A stretch of DNA of 64,000 nucleotides from Marinospirillum insulare DSM 21763 (GTDB lineage: Bacteria > Pseudomonadota > Gammaproteobacteria > Pseudomonadales > Halomonadaceae): the NCBI RefSeq assembly GCF_000686905.1, contig NZ_JMLW01000010.1, positions 1 through 64,000 on the forward strand. Direction: 5' to 3'. The notes under the pieces were generated by a model that worked only from the letters and a program-made list of their open reading frames with translations, was not told where the DNA came from and searched no databases. This document shows positions 56,396-64,000 of the stretch, piece by piece (the first letter of the stretch is position 1; every line of letters begins with the position of its first letter). The translations under genes and the position numbers were made by a program.

Positions 56396-59300
56396 TTAAC
56401 TGGCGACCATAGCAGAAGCTTCTTCTAGATCAACACTGACTAATCTAGAGACACCTGGCTCTTGCATGGTGACACCCATCAGCTGCTCTGCACTTTCCAT
56501 GGCTTGTTTATTGTGTGTAATGTAAATAAATTGTATTCGCTCAGACATTTCTTTAACCAAACGTGCATAACGCCCAACGTTTGCATCATCAAGCGGTGCA
56601 TCAACTTCATCAAGCATACAGAAAGGTGCTGGATTTAGTTCAAATATTGAAAAAACTAAGGCTAAAGCAGTTAAAGCCTTTTCGCCACCCGATAGTAAAT
56701 GAATTGTGGCATTTTTTTTGCCTGGTGGGCGTGCCATTATAGCAACACCTGTCTCAAGTAGGTTATCGCCTGTTAGTTGTAACCAGGCACTACCACCACC
56801 AAATATACGTGGAAACAGCGTTTGTAAACCCTGATTTACTTGCTCAAAGGTTTCTTTAAAGCGCAAGCGTGTTTCTTTATCTATACGTCGAATAGCACCC
56901 TCTAGGGTGTTCAGTGCGTCTTCTAGCTCTTCATTTTGCGCATCTAAGTAATCTTTACGTTCAGCTTGTTGGTCGTATTCCTCTATGGCAGCTAGGTTTA
57001 TGGCACCTAAACGTCGAATTCTAGCTTGGGTATCTTCTAGGTCTGCTTGCCAACGTGATTCTAATGCATCTTGTGGCAGGTGTTCCATCACTTCACGAAG
57101 GGTGGTTTCTAGTTCGTGCAGTTGCTCTAAATGGCTATCACGTTTAACCATTAGAGTTTGTTGTTTTAAGCGTTGCGCCTCTAATAAACCACGCAACCTG
57201 TCTAGCTCTTTATCTTGTAGGCTACGTTGCGCTTCTAGTTCTCGCTGTTCTTCTTGGGCGAGCTGCTGAACTTGACGTAATTCTTGTACTCGCTCTTCTT
57301 TATTTTTATGGTCTTGCAATAAATTATCTAACTGCTCAGTTTCCTCATCTCCTGGCTCTCTGGCAGCTTCTAAGGCTAGGCAAAGGTCTTGGTATTTTTC
57401 TTCCTGAACTTGACGTTGTTCTGCTAGGCGCTGTAAAGCTTGGCGGCCTGCCTGTTCTTTAGTCATTAGTTGCTGCTGGCTTAGTCTAGCTTCTTGTAAA
57501 GCTTGCTGCTTTAAGCGTAACTGCTGGCGGATAGTTTCGCGCTGTTGGCGTAGGCTGTCTCGCCCTTGTTGTTGGTCTTCTCGCTGTTCAAGATTGGCTT
57601 CGACCTGCAATAAAGATAACTGCCATGCTTCTTTGTCTTCTTGTAAACTCTCTTGCAGACTAGTGCTTTCTTCAGCTAACAGGCTAAGCTCACTTTGAAG
57701 CTGTTCACTGCGCTGTTGCTTGTGCTGAAGCTTGGCTTGTAGACTAGCTTGTTGGCTGGCCAATTCCGCTAGCTGGGCTTGTAAGGGCCTTGCTTCTTGT
57801 TGCAGCTCTACTAAAGACTGCTCGCACTTTTCTAAAGCTTCAAGGCAGCTAGTTTCTTGAAAATCTAACTCATCGAGCTGTTCTTCAACTAGTGCCTGCT
57901 GTTCTTCTAGCCTACGAATTTCTTTTTGCCTAGCTAGCATACCTGTGGTTTGGGCTGTGGCAGCTTGCATAAGCACACCATCAACAAATACCTGCTCACC
58001 CTCTGCGGTTATTATGCTTGTTAGCCCCGTTAAACTCTGTTGCTGGGCAAGGGCATCTGCCAGACTCGTAGCGGTTTTTATATGCGCCAATTTTTCGGCC
58101 AAACTAGCGGGTAGCTTTTGTTGGTTACGAATTTTACTCAGTAAGGTGTTTGTGGGTAAGTTATTTAGATGATTACCCGCTTGTTGATAAACCAATAAAT
58201 CACCTACTGGCAAACTGCTTAGGCGCTGTGTTAAATGTTGCTCTAAAGGCACTTGACTGATTAAGGCTGCTAAAGCCTTGGCTAAAGCAACTTCAACGGC
58301 TTTTTCCCATCCTGTTTCAATTTCTAGCAGTTCACCCAAGCGTGGCCAGTCATTTAAACCTTGATCTTTTAACCAAGCATCGCGCTCTGCATCTTGGCCT
58401 TCTAACTCTGCTTGCTGCAAGGCTTGCAAGGAGGCTAAGCGCCCTTGTTGTTGCTGGAATTGGCTAGTTTGCTGATTTAAGCTTTGACGTAATTGCTTTT
58501 GTTTTTCTTGTCTTTCTACTCGCTCTTCACGCAGATTTTCTTCGTTTATTTCAATTTGCACTAGGCGCTCTTGAAGCACTTGTTCTTCTAAATTTAAGTT
58601 TTCTAGCTGTGCTTCTTCTTGCTCTAGGTGAACTAAGCTTTGCTGTTGTTCTTTTAAACCCGCTTGCCGCTCTGCTAGTTTATGCAAACTCGTCTCATGC
58701 TGTTGAATGCGTGCTTGGGCTAAGGCAGCTTCACGCTGGTCTTTTTCGGCGCCAGCAACAAAGCTATCCCAGCTTTTTTCTAGTTGGTATAGCTTTTCTT
58801 CTAGGTTATCTAGGATTTCTTGCTCTAGGGCTTCTTGTTCGGCCAGCTCTTCAACTAGGGGTTCAGCTTCTGCTAGTTGCTCTTGTAAACTCACTAGCTG
58901 TTCTTGGTCTAATTGTTCGTTTTCTTGTGCTTTGCGCTGTTCTTGTTGCAGTTCATCTAACTCAGTTTGCAGCTGCCTTTCACGTTGCTGACGATGCTGT
59001 AAACCTTGTTCTAAACGAGCAATTTGTAAGCTGGTTTCAGTTAATAACTTTTGGGCGGTATCTAGCGCATCACTGGCTTCTGCTTGACGTTCTCGGCTTG
59101 CCTCTAGCCTTGCTTCGCCCTGCCTTAAGCTGACAAGGCAGGCTTCTTGCTCTAGCTCTAACTCTGCTAGCTGTTCTAAAATACTGGCTAGTTGTTGATC
59201 TACTGCTCGCCAACGTAAAACGGCTAATTCTGACTTTAAGCGGCGCTCGCTAGCTTTTAATTGTTGATAACGTCGTGCAGCTTCAGCTTGACGACCTAAA

Positions 59301-59920
59301 CGCTCTAATTGCTTACCTAACTCTTCCCGAATGTCACTTAGGCGCTCAAGGTTTTCTTGGGTACGTTTAATACGGTTTTCAGTTTCTCGGCGGCGCTCTT
59401 TGTATTTGGAGATACCTGCCGCTTCTTCAAGGTAAACCCTGAGCTCTTCAGGACGAGCTTCAATTAAACGAGAGATCATGCCCTGTTCAATAATGGCATA
59501 ACTGCGCGCGCCTAGGCCTGTACCAAGAAACAAGTCGGTAACGTCGCGGCGGCGGCACTTAGTACCATTTAAAAAGTAAGTAGAGACAGCTTCACGGGTG
59601 ACAAGGCGTTTAACAGATATTTCTGCGTAGTCAGCATAAGCACCGCCCATTTTACCTGAGCGGTTATCAAAGAGAAGTTCAATGGATGCCTGACCTACAG
59701 GCTTTCGGTTGCGTGAGCCGTTAAAAATAACGTCGGTCATTGACTCGCCCCGCAAATACTTAGCAGAAGACTCACCCATTACCCAGCGCACAGCATCTAT
59801 AACATTAGACTTGCCGCAGCCATTTGGCCCAACAATCGCTGTCATATTGCTTTTAAAACTCACCTTAGTTGGGTCTACAAAGGATTTAAACCCCGCTAAC
59901 TTGATGGATTTTAGACGCAT
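56396..59920 (-). CDS. smc: Chromosome segregation protein SMC
   Basis: An ATPase of the structural maintenance of chromosomes family, with condensin activity. The 1174 residues begin with the Walker A GPNGCGKSN at 31-39, then long Q/E/L-rich coiled coils to about 500, a hinge at about 500-650, a second coiled coil, and the C-terminal signature LLSGGEKALTALAL with Walker B CMLDEVDAPLDD. Its antiparallel arms account for the many open frames on the other strand. No scpA or scpB is visible here. It lies 29 bases after ccmI. Confidence 0.97.
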   Translation of the reverse strand: MRLKSIKLAGFKSFVDPTKVSFKSNMTAIVGPNGCGKSNVIDAVRWVMGESSAKYLRGESMTDVIFNGSRNRKPVGQASIELLFDNRSGKMGGAYADYAEISVKRLVTREAVSTYFLNGTKCRRRDVTDLFLGTGLGARSYAIIEQGMISRLIEARPEELRVYLEEAAGISKYKERRRETENRIKRTQENLERLSDIREELGKQLERLGRQAEAARRYQQLKASERRLKSELAVLRWRAVDQQLASILEQLAELELEQEACLVSLRQGEARLEASRERQAEASDALDTAQKLLTETSLQIARLEQGLQHRQQRERQLQTELDELQQEQRKAQENEQLDQEQLVSLQEQLAEAEPLVEELAEQEALEQEILDNLEEKLYQLEKSWDSFVAGAEKDQREAALAQARIQQHETSLHKLAERQAGLKEQQQSLVHLEQEEAQLENLNLEEQVLQERLVQIEINEENLREERVERQEKQKQLRQSLNQQTSQFQQQQGRLASLQALQQAELEGQDAERDAWLKDQGLNDWPRLGELLEIETGWEKAVEVALAKALAALISQVPLEQHLTQRLSSLPVGDLLVYQQAGNHLNNLPTNTLLSKIRNQQKLPASLAEKLAHIKTATSLADALAQQQSLTGLTSIITAEGEQVFVDGVLMQAATAQTTGMLARQKEIRRLEEQQALVEEQLDELDFQETSCLEALEKCEQSLVELQQEARPLQAQLAELASQQASLQAKLQHKQQRSEQLQSELSLLAEESTSLQESLQEDKEAWQLSLLQVEANLEQREDQQQGRDSLRQQRETIRQQLRLKQQALQEARLSQQQLMTKEQAGRQALQRLAEQRQVQEEKYQDLCLALEAAREPGDEETEQLDNLLQDHKNKEERVQELRQVQQLAQEEQRELEAQRSLQDKELDRLRGLLEAQRLKQQTLMVKRDSHLEQLHELETTLREVMEHLPQDALESRWQADLEDTQARIRRLGAINLAAIEEYDQQAERKDYLDAQNEELEDALNTLEGAIRRIDKETRLRFKETFEQVNQGLQTLFPRIFGGGSAWLQLTGDNLLETGVAIMARPPGKKNATIHLLSGGEKALTALALVFSIFELNPAPFCMLDEVDAPLDDANVGRYARLVKEMSERIQFIYITHNKQAMESAEQLMGVTMQEPGVSRLVSVDLEEASAMVAS

Positions 59921-59949
59921 GAGTGTAAGTGCCTAAGTAGATGGTTAGC

Positions 59950-61170
59950 TTACAACTGTTGATTAATTTCTAGATTAACACGTTGCTGACCATCAACCTT
60001 TAATACTTCTGTCTGTCCCTGCCAGTCACCTTCTTGTGCTTGGGGTGTACCACCTAGGGCAATACGCGCTTGAATAACCACTTGTTCAACAGAAGACAGG
60101 TTATTTTGCGGCATCATGGCTTGCTGATCACTTAGTCTAACAGTGGTTGGTAAATCACTCACTTTTATACGTGTGGCTGCTAAGGGTGCGCCTGCACCAC
60201 CTACTGGCTGAGCAAATACAAAGATAGTGGCGCGTTGATCAGCTAAGAGGCTAGCGGCATTGCTGAGACTGAGGTTAACGATAAACTGTGGACCCGTTAA
60301 AGAGAGTGGCTCCATGTTTAAGCGCTGCCTTACGTCAGCTATACCTTCGCGTAAAGATTCATCGGCTTCTATACCACTTGCACGAGGTAGGGCTGCTTCC
60401 CAATATACTCGGGCCGCTTCCCAATCTTGCTGTTGGTAGGCTGCCATGCCTAGCAGGCTGAGGGTGGCTGGGTCCTTGGGGTCAACTTCTAGTGCCTGAT
60501 CAATAAGCTGCTCTACACGCTCAGTAATACGCTGACCATCAGCAAAGTAAAGGGCTTGTGCTTGCTGAGCTAGCAGCATAGCGCTGGTACCTTCAATTCT
60601 AATGATTTCACCTATAGCTTGGGCACCTTTTTCTAGCTGGCCTAAGTCTAGGTAAACACGCGCTAGTAATGACCAACCTTGCGTATCATCAGGATTAGCA
60701 GCTACGGTTTCTTCTAGTTTACGCAGCAGGCTACCAAAATCTTTACGGCCTTCTTCAATTAATTGCTGTTGTGCATACCAAGACTCTAAGCCTAAGCGTC
60801 CACCGATGCGCTCATAAAGCATAAAGGAAGACCCAAGCACACCAGCAACGACTAGAACTAAGGCTGCTTTTCTAAAAAAGCTATTGGGGGTATGCCAGGT
60901 TTTTTGCTGGCGAATGTCTGCATCATCTAATAAAAGGTCTTCAATTTCTGCTTTCATCTCTGGAAAAGCGTCTTCTTCTATTCGACCTTCTTCTAAGTCT
61001 AACTCTAACTGTGCTAGTTTTTGCCGGTAAAGGGTAATGTTGGCGATTTGACGAGCATGTTGTTGAGCTAAAAGTGCTTCGGTTAACTTTTCTCTACGCA
61101 AAAGTGGCCAGATTAAAAATAAACTGGCTAAAGCAGCCAGTAGAAATATGCCAATCCATAAGGAGGTCAT
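59950..61170 (-). CDS. ccmI: Cytochrome c maturation protein CcmI (CycH)
   Basis: A haem-lyase accessory that holds apocytochrome c for ligation. The 406 residues have two membrane helices (about 3-22 and 94-112) with a charged loop between them, then a periplasmic TPR region (DDTQGWSLLARVYLDLGQLEKGAQ and VDPKDPATLSLLGMAAYQQQDWEAA, in parts) and a C-terminal beta domain. The first segment carries the LTEALLAQQHARQIANI loop seen in CcmI. Its ATG overlaps the ccmH stop by one base. Confidence 0.92.
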   Translation of the reverse strand: MTSLWIGIFLLAALASLFLIWPLLRREKLTEALLAQQHARQIANITLYRQKLAQLELDLEEGRIEEDAFPEMKAEIEDLLLDDADIRQQKTWHTPNSFFRKAALVLVVAGVLGSSFMLYERIGGRLGLESWYAQQQLIEEGRKDFGSLLRKLEETVAANPDDTQGWSLLARVYLDLGQLEKGAQAIGEIIRIEGTSAMLLAQQAQALYFADGQRITERVEQLIDQALEVDPKDPATLSLLGMAAYQQQDWEAARVYWEAALPRASGIEADESLREGIADVRQRLNMEPLSLTGPQFIVNLSLSNAASLLADQRATIFVFAQPVGGAGAPLAATRIKVSDLPTTVRLSDQQAMMPQNNLSSVEQVVIQARIALGGTPQAQEGDWQGQTEVLKVDGQQRVNLEINQQL

Positions 61171-61712
61171 TAGGATTCCTTAGTATTCGATGAAGAAGAT
61201 GTAGGGGCTGTGTTGTTTTCTAACTCTAAAATTTTTTGAATGCGTAACTGCCTTTCGGATACAGACATTTTTACCGCTGAGTTAGGTTTTTTACGACTTC
61301 TTACTAGAAAAAAAGCTACCAACAAACCCAAGAGCACCAGCGCAGGCGGCAAGTACCATAAAACCCAAGTATCTTTACGCATAGGCGGCTCATACAAAAC
61401 ATAGTCACCAAAGCGCTGTACCATAAAGTCGTATATTTGCTGATCGGTTTTACCCTCTTCTAAAAGCCGATAAAGCTCTTGGCGCATATCGTAAGCACTA
61501 GGTGAATTTGAGTCGGCTATGCTTTGATTCTCACACTTAGGGCAACGTAACTTGCCACCTACATCTTTATAACGTGCCTGATAGCTATCATCGGTAAAGT
61601 CATATAACTCAATGGCTGCATAGCTGCTGGTTGTAAACAAAGCCAAGAGCAAAGCCATTAGTAAATAATTAAAGGTTAAGTGTTTGATTGATTTTACTGA
61701 GCGGTTTGCCAT
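61170..61712 (-). CDS. ccmH: Cytochrome c maturation protein CcmH (CycL)
   Basis: A periplasmic thiol-redox protein that reduces the haem-binding cysteines of apocytochrome c. Of the 180 residues, the first about 32 are a signal peptide, and the motif LRCPKCENQSIADSN carries the redox cysteines C57 and C60. A C-terminal membrane helix follows near 105-125. It is the short single-domain form, with the TPR part supplied by ccmI, as in Pseudomonas. It overlaps ccmG by 19 bases. Confidence 0.95.
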   Translation of the reverse strand: MANRSVKSIKHLTFNYLLMALLLALFTTSSYAAIELYDFTDDSYQARYKDVGGKLRCPKCENQSIADSNSPSAYDMRQELYRLLEEGKTDQQIYDFMVQRFGDYVLYEPPMRKDTWVLWYLPPALVLLGLLVAFFLVRSRKKPNSAVKMSVSERQLRIQKILELENNTAPTSSSSNTKES

Positions 61713-62233
61713 TTACGCACCTCCGGCATAATCACTTGATCAACTAACTGAGGGGTAATAACGCCTGCTAAGTGATAGCGAACTATGCCATCACGGTCGA
61801 ATATAAAAGTTTCTGGCGCTCCATAAACACCTAAATTAAAGGCTAGCTCCCGTAAACCGTCTTCTTCAAAAAGTACTAGGCTATACGGGTTGCCTAGCTG
61901 ACTTAAATAACGAAAAGCCTTGCTGCGCTCATCTTTATAATTCAAGCCAACAATGGGAATACCTGCCTGCGCCATACGCACAATTTCTTCATGTTCGTCA
62001 TAACAGCTAGGACACCAGCTACCCCAAACATTAAGAATAAACACTTCACCCAAAAGATTTTCTTGGGTAATTTGCTGCAATGGGTCATGCAAGTTAGGCA
62101 AACTAAATTCGGGCATAGGCTTACCCAGCAGAGCAGATTCTCTAGCTGATGGATCCATGCTTAAACCCTTGTAAAGAAATGCGCCCACTAGTACAAAAAT
62201 AATGAGAGGAAGAAAAAGTAAAAAGCGTTTCAT
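61694..62233 (-). CDS. ccmG: Thiol:disulfide interchange protein CcmG/DsbE
   Basis: A membrane-anchored thioredoxin-like protein that passes reductant to CcmH. The 179 residues start with one N-terminal helix, then the thioredoxin fold with active site WCPSC (C74, C77) and the later GAPETFIFD, containing the cis-proline typical of DsbE. It starts directly after the ccmF stop with no gap, and overlaps ccmH, so the set is a tight operon. Confidence 0.95.
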   Translation of the reverse strand: MKRFLLFLPLIIFVLVGAFLYKGLSMDPSARESALLGKPMPEFSLPNLHDPLQQITQENLLGEVFILNVWGSWCPSCYDEHEEIVRMAQAGIPIVGLNYKDERSKAFRYLSQLGNPYSLVLFEEDGLRELAFNLGVYGAPETFIFDRDGIVRYHLAGVITPQLVDQVIMPEVRKWQTAQ

Positions 62234-64000
62234 TTACAAGCTTCCTTTAGTGATAGCAGTGAGTTGCTCTTGTGCTTTTTTACTGGAGTAACGGCGGTCT
62301 GTAATGGCTAGAACACCACCCAAGGCAGCAATTAAAGCACCCAACCATAACCAGCGTACAAAAGGCTTGTAATGAACGCGCATTGCCCAAGCATCGGCAG
62401 TTAGCTCTTCACCCATAGCCACATAAATATCTTTTAAGAAGCCCCAATCAATGGCAACTTGTGTCATAGGCATTCCGCGCACTGTGTACAAGCGTTTTTC
62501 TGGCGTTAAGGTGTTAATTAACTTACCGCTAGGGTTGTGCACCTCAACAATGGCTCGGTCTGCAATAAAGTTAGGTCCTTCGCGGTGAATCAGTTCTTTC
62601 AGCGTAAACTGGTAGCCTTTCACTTCAACAGGCTGATCAATCTGCATCCGTAAATCACGCTCTTCACCATAGTTAGACACCATGGTGACACCCAAGACTA
62701 TGAGTGCCGCACCTATATGCCCAAAGAACATACCTAAACGGCTGCGACTAATACCTAACCAGCCGCGTTTGGTTTGTGCCGCTTCCCACAAGTCTCTTAG
62801 GCTAGTAGTAAAAATCCATAACACTAGGGTTAAACCTAGCGCCACATACAAATGCCACTGGCCATCATAAACCCAAGGTAGAACAGCAACGCCCAGCACT
62901 AGCGTAATAACACCTGCTAGCCAGATTTTTTTCTTGAGCTTTTGCCATTGCATTTGTTTCCAGTCTGTTAAAGGGCCTAGGCCTAATAACACACCTAGCA
63001 AGAGCATTAGCGGCACAAATAAAGCATTAAAATACGGAGGTCCTACCGAAATTTTACCCGTACCTAAGGCATCTAATATTAAAGGATAAAGTGTGCCTAG
63101 CAGCACCATGATAGAGGCAATCACTAAAATTAAGTTATTAGCTAGAAGCAACACATCTCGCGACAAAAGCGAATAGCTAACCCTTGCTTTTAAGTTAGGC
63201 ACTCGAATGGCATAAATAAGCAGTGACGCACCCACGGTAACCGCTAAGAGAATCAGTAAGAAAAAACCCCGTTCTGGGTCATTGGCAAACGCATGTACTG
63301 AATTAAGTACTCCTGAACGCACTAAGAAAAAGCCCACCAGGCTTAATGAAAAAGTAAAAATAGCCAGTAATAACGTCCAGCTTTTAAACACTCCGCGCTT
63401 TTCTGTAATCGCCAAAGAGTGCATTAAAGCCGTACCGGTTAACCAAGGCATTAATGAAGCGTTTTCAACTGGGTCCCAAAACCACCAGCCACCCCAGCCG
63501 AGTTCGTAATAAGCCCACCAAGAACCTAGCGCAATACCTACAGTTAAAAAAGCCCAAGCGCTGGTTGTCCAAGGGCGACTCCACCTTGCCCAAGCTGAGT
63601 CTAACTGCCCAGACCAAAGTGCCGCTAAAGCAAACGCAAAGGTAACCGCAAAACCGACATAGCCCATATAAAGCAAAGGTGGGTGGAAAATTAAGCCAGG
63701 GTCTTGCAAGAGAGGGTTAAGGTCCGCACCATCCACAGGAATGCGCGGTAAAATACGATCGAAGGGGTTGGAAGTGAACACCACAAACAACAGCATTCCG
63801 ACACTAACAAAGCCTAAAACAGATAAAACGCGAGCTAACACTTCAGCAGGTAAACCACGACTCAGTGATACTGCAAAAGTCCAACCTGCTAAAATGAGCA
63901 ACCAAAGTAGCAAAGAACCCTCGTGCGCACCCCACACTGCACTAAGTTTATAGAACCAGGGTAAAGCTGAGTTAGAGTTAGCTGCGGTATAGGCAAGACT
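62234..64000 (-). CDS. ccmF: Cytochrome c haem lyase subunit CcmF (partial)
   Basis: The large haem-lyase membrane protein; 588 residues are visible and the N-terminus lies beyond the window edge. The frame continues past a GTG at 63937 to base 64000, reading NSNSALPWFYKLSAVWGAHEG in parts, which is the conserved CcmF stretch, so the GTG is not the start. The tryptophan-rich WWD motif GWGGWWFWDPVENASLMPWL binds haem. Several further helices and a periplasmic domain near the end (LIHREGPNFIADRA) follow. It leads ccmG, ccmH and ccmI. Confidence 0.97.
   Translation of the reverse strand, partial: SLAYTAANSNSALPWFYKLSAVWGAHEGSLLLWLLILAGWTFAVSLSRGLPAEVLARVLSVLGFVSVGMLLFVVFTSNPFDRILPRIPVDGADLNPLLQDPGLIFHPPLLYMGYVGFAVTFAFALAALWSGQLDSAWARWSRPWTTSAWAFLTVGIALGSWWAYYELGWGGWWFWDPVENASLMPWLTGTALMHSLAITEKRGVFKSWTLLLAIFTFSLSLVGFFLVRSGVLNSVHAFANDPERGFFLLILLAVTVGASLLIYAIRVPNLKARVSYSLLSRDVLLLANNLILVIASIMVLLGTLYPLILDALGTGKISVGPPYFNALFVPLMLLLGVLLGLGPLTDWKQMQWQKLKKKIWLAGVITLVLGVAVLPWVYDGQWHLYVALGLTLVLWIFTTSLRDLWEAAQTKRGWLGISRSRLGMFFGHIGAALIVLGVTMVSNYGEERDLRMQIDQPVEVKGYQFTLKELIHREGPNFIADRAIVEVHNPSGKLINTLTPEKRLYTVRGMPMTQVAIDWGFLKDIYVAMGEELTADAWAMRVHYKPFVRWLWLGALIAALGGVLAITDRRYSSKKAQEQLTAITKGSL

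Noticed and set aside
58609-59133. A 174-residue open frame on the plus strand across smc
   Set aside because: It is antisense to the smc coiled coil. Low-complexity Q/E/L codons leave the opposite strand open; no ribosome-binding site or family match is seen.

Overview
The window looks like chromosomal DNA of a motile, aerobic, moderately low-GC gammaproteobacterium, most likely of the Oceanospirillales (a Marinospirillum-like spirillum would fit). The reasons are conserved gene orders (rpmB-rpmG-mutM, coaBC-dut-algC-argB-slmA, lptF-lptG divergent from pepA-holC-valS, smc-zipA-ligA beside ccmFGHI) and motifs resembling flagellar sigma-28 promoters. The taxon is inferred from gene content, not from a marker search.

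Layout. 1-3.9 kb: a CynX-type MFS exporter, then a leftward run of gcvH, a hotdog thioesterase and small membrane or unknown proteins. 3.9-11 kb: housekeeping core, with mutM, rpmG, rpmB and radC leftward and coaBC-dut-algC-argB-slmA rightward. 11-15 kb: transporters (LysE/RhtB, DASS, bile-acid:Na+ family) and a carboxymuconolactone-decarboxylase-like protein. 15-19.6 kb: an RND pump and its adaptor, led by an ArsR repressor whose cysteines resemble those of persulfide sensors. 19.7-27.8 kb: an AraC-type regulator divergent from a carboxylic-acid catabolic operon (orphan periplasmic binding protein, CoA ligase, acyl-CoA dehydrogenase, thiolase, second CoA ligase).

28-41 kb is the accessory region. 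A J-domain-like protein faces a leftward type I restriction-modification operon: hsdM, an internally deleted YhcG/DUF1016 gene, hsdS with a palindromic in-frame insert, an AlbA_2/Schlafen ATPase-like gene, an 88-bp tandem repeat, a NERD protein with a membrane anchor and two repeated C-terminal modules, hsdR, and a YgjP-type metallopeptidase. 41-49 kb returns to core genes: an RDD protein, lptG, lptF, pepA, holC and valS.

49-53 kb holds a HipBA-like toxin-antitoxin pair, a YitT-like membrane protein and two divergent coiled-coil genes. One of these is FlxA-like. They share a 124-bp intergenic region that carries two back-to-back sigma-28-like promoters, suggesting an uncharacterised flagellar-regulon pair. 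53-64 kb is one leftward run: ccmF (cut by the window edge), ccmG, ccmH, ccmI, smc, zipA, ligA.

No rRNA, tRNA, CRISPR array, insertion sequence or prophage was recognised. All family assignments come from reading motifs and have not been tested by database search.
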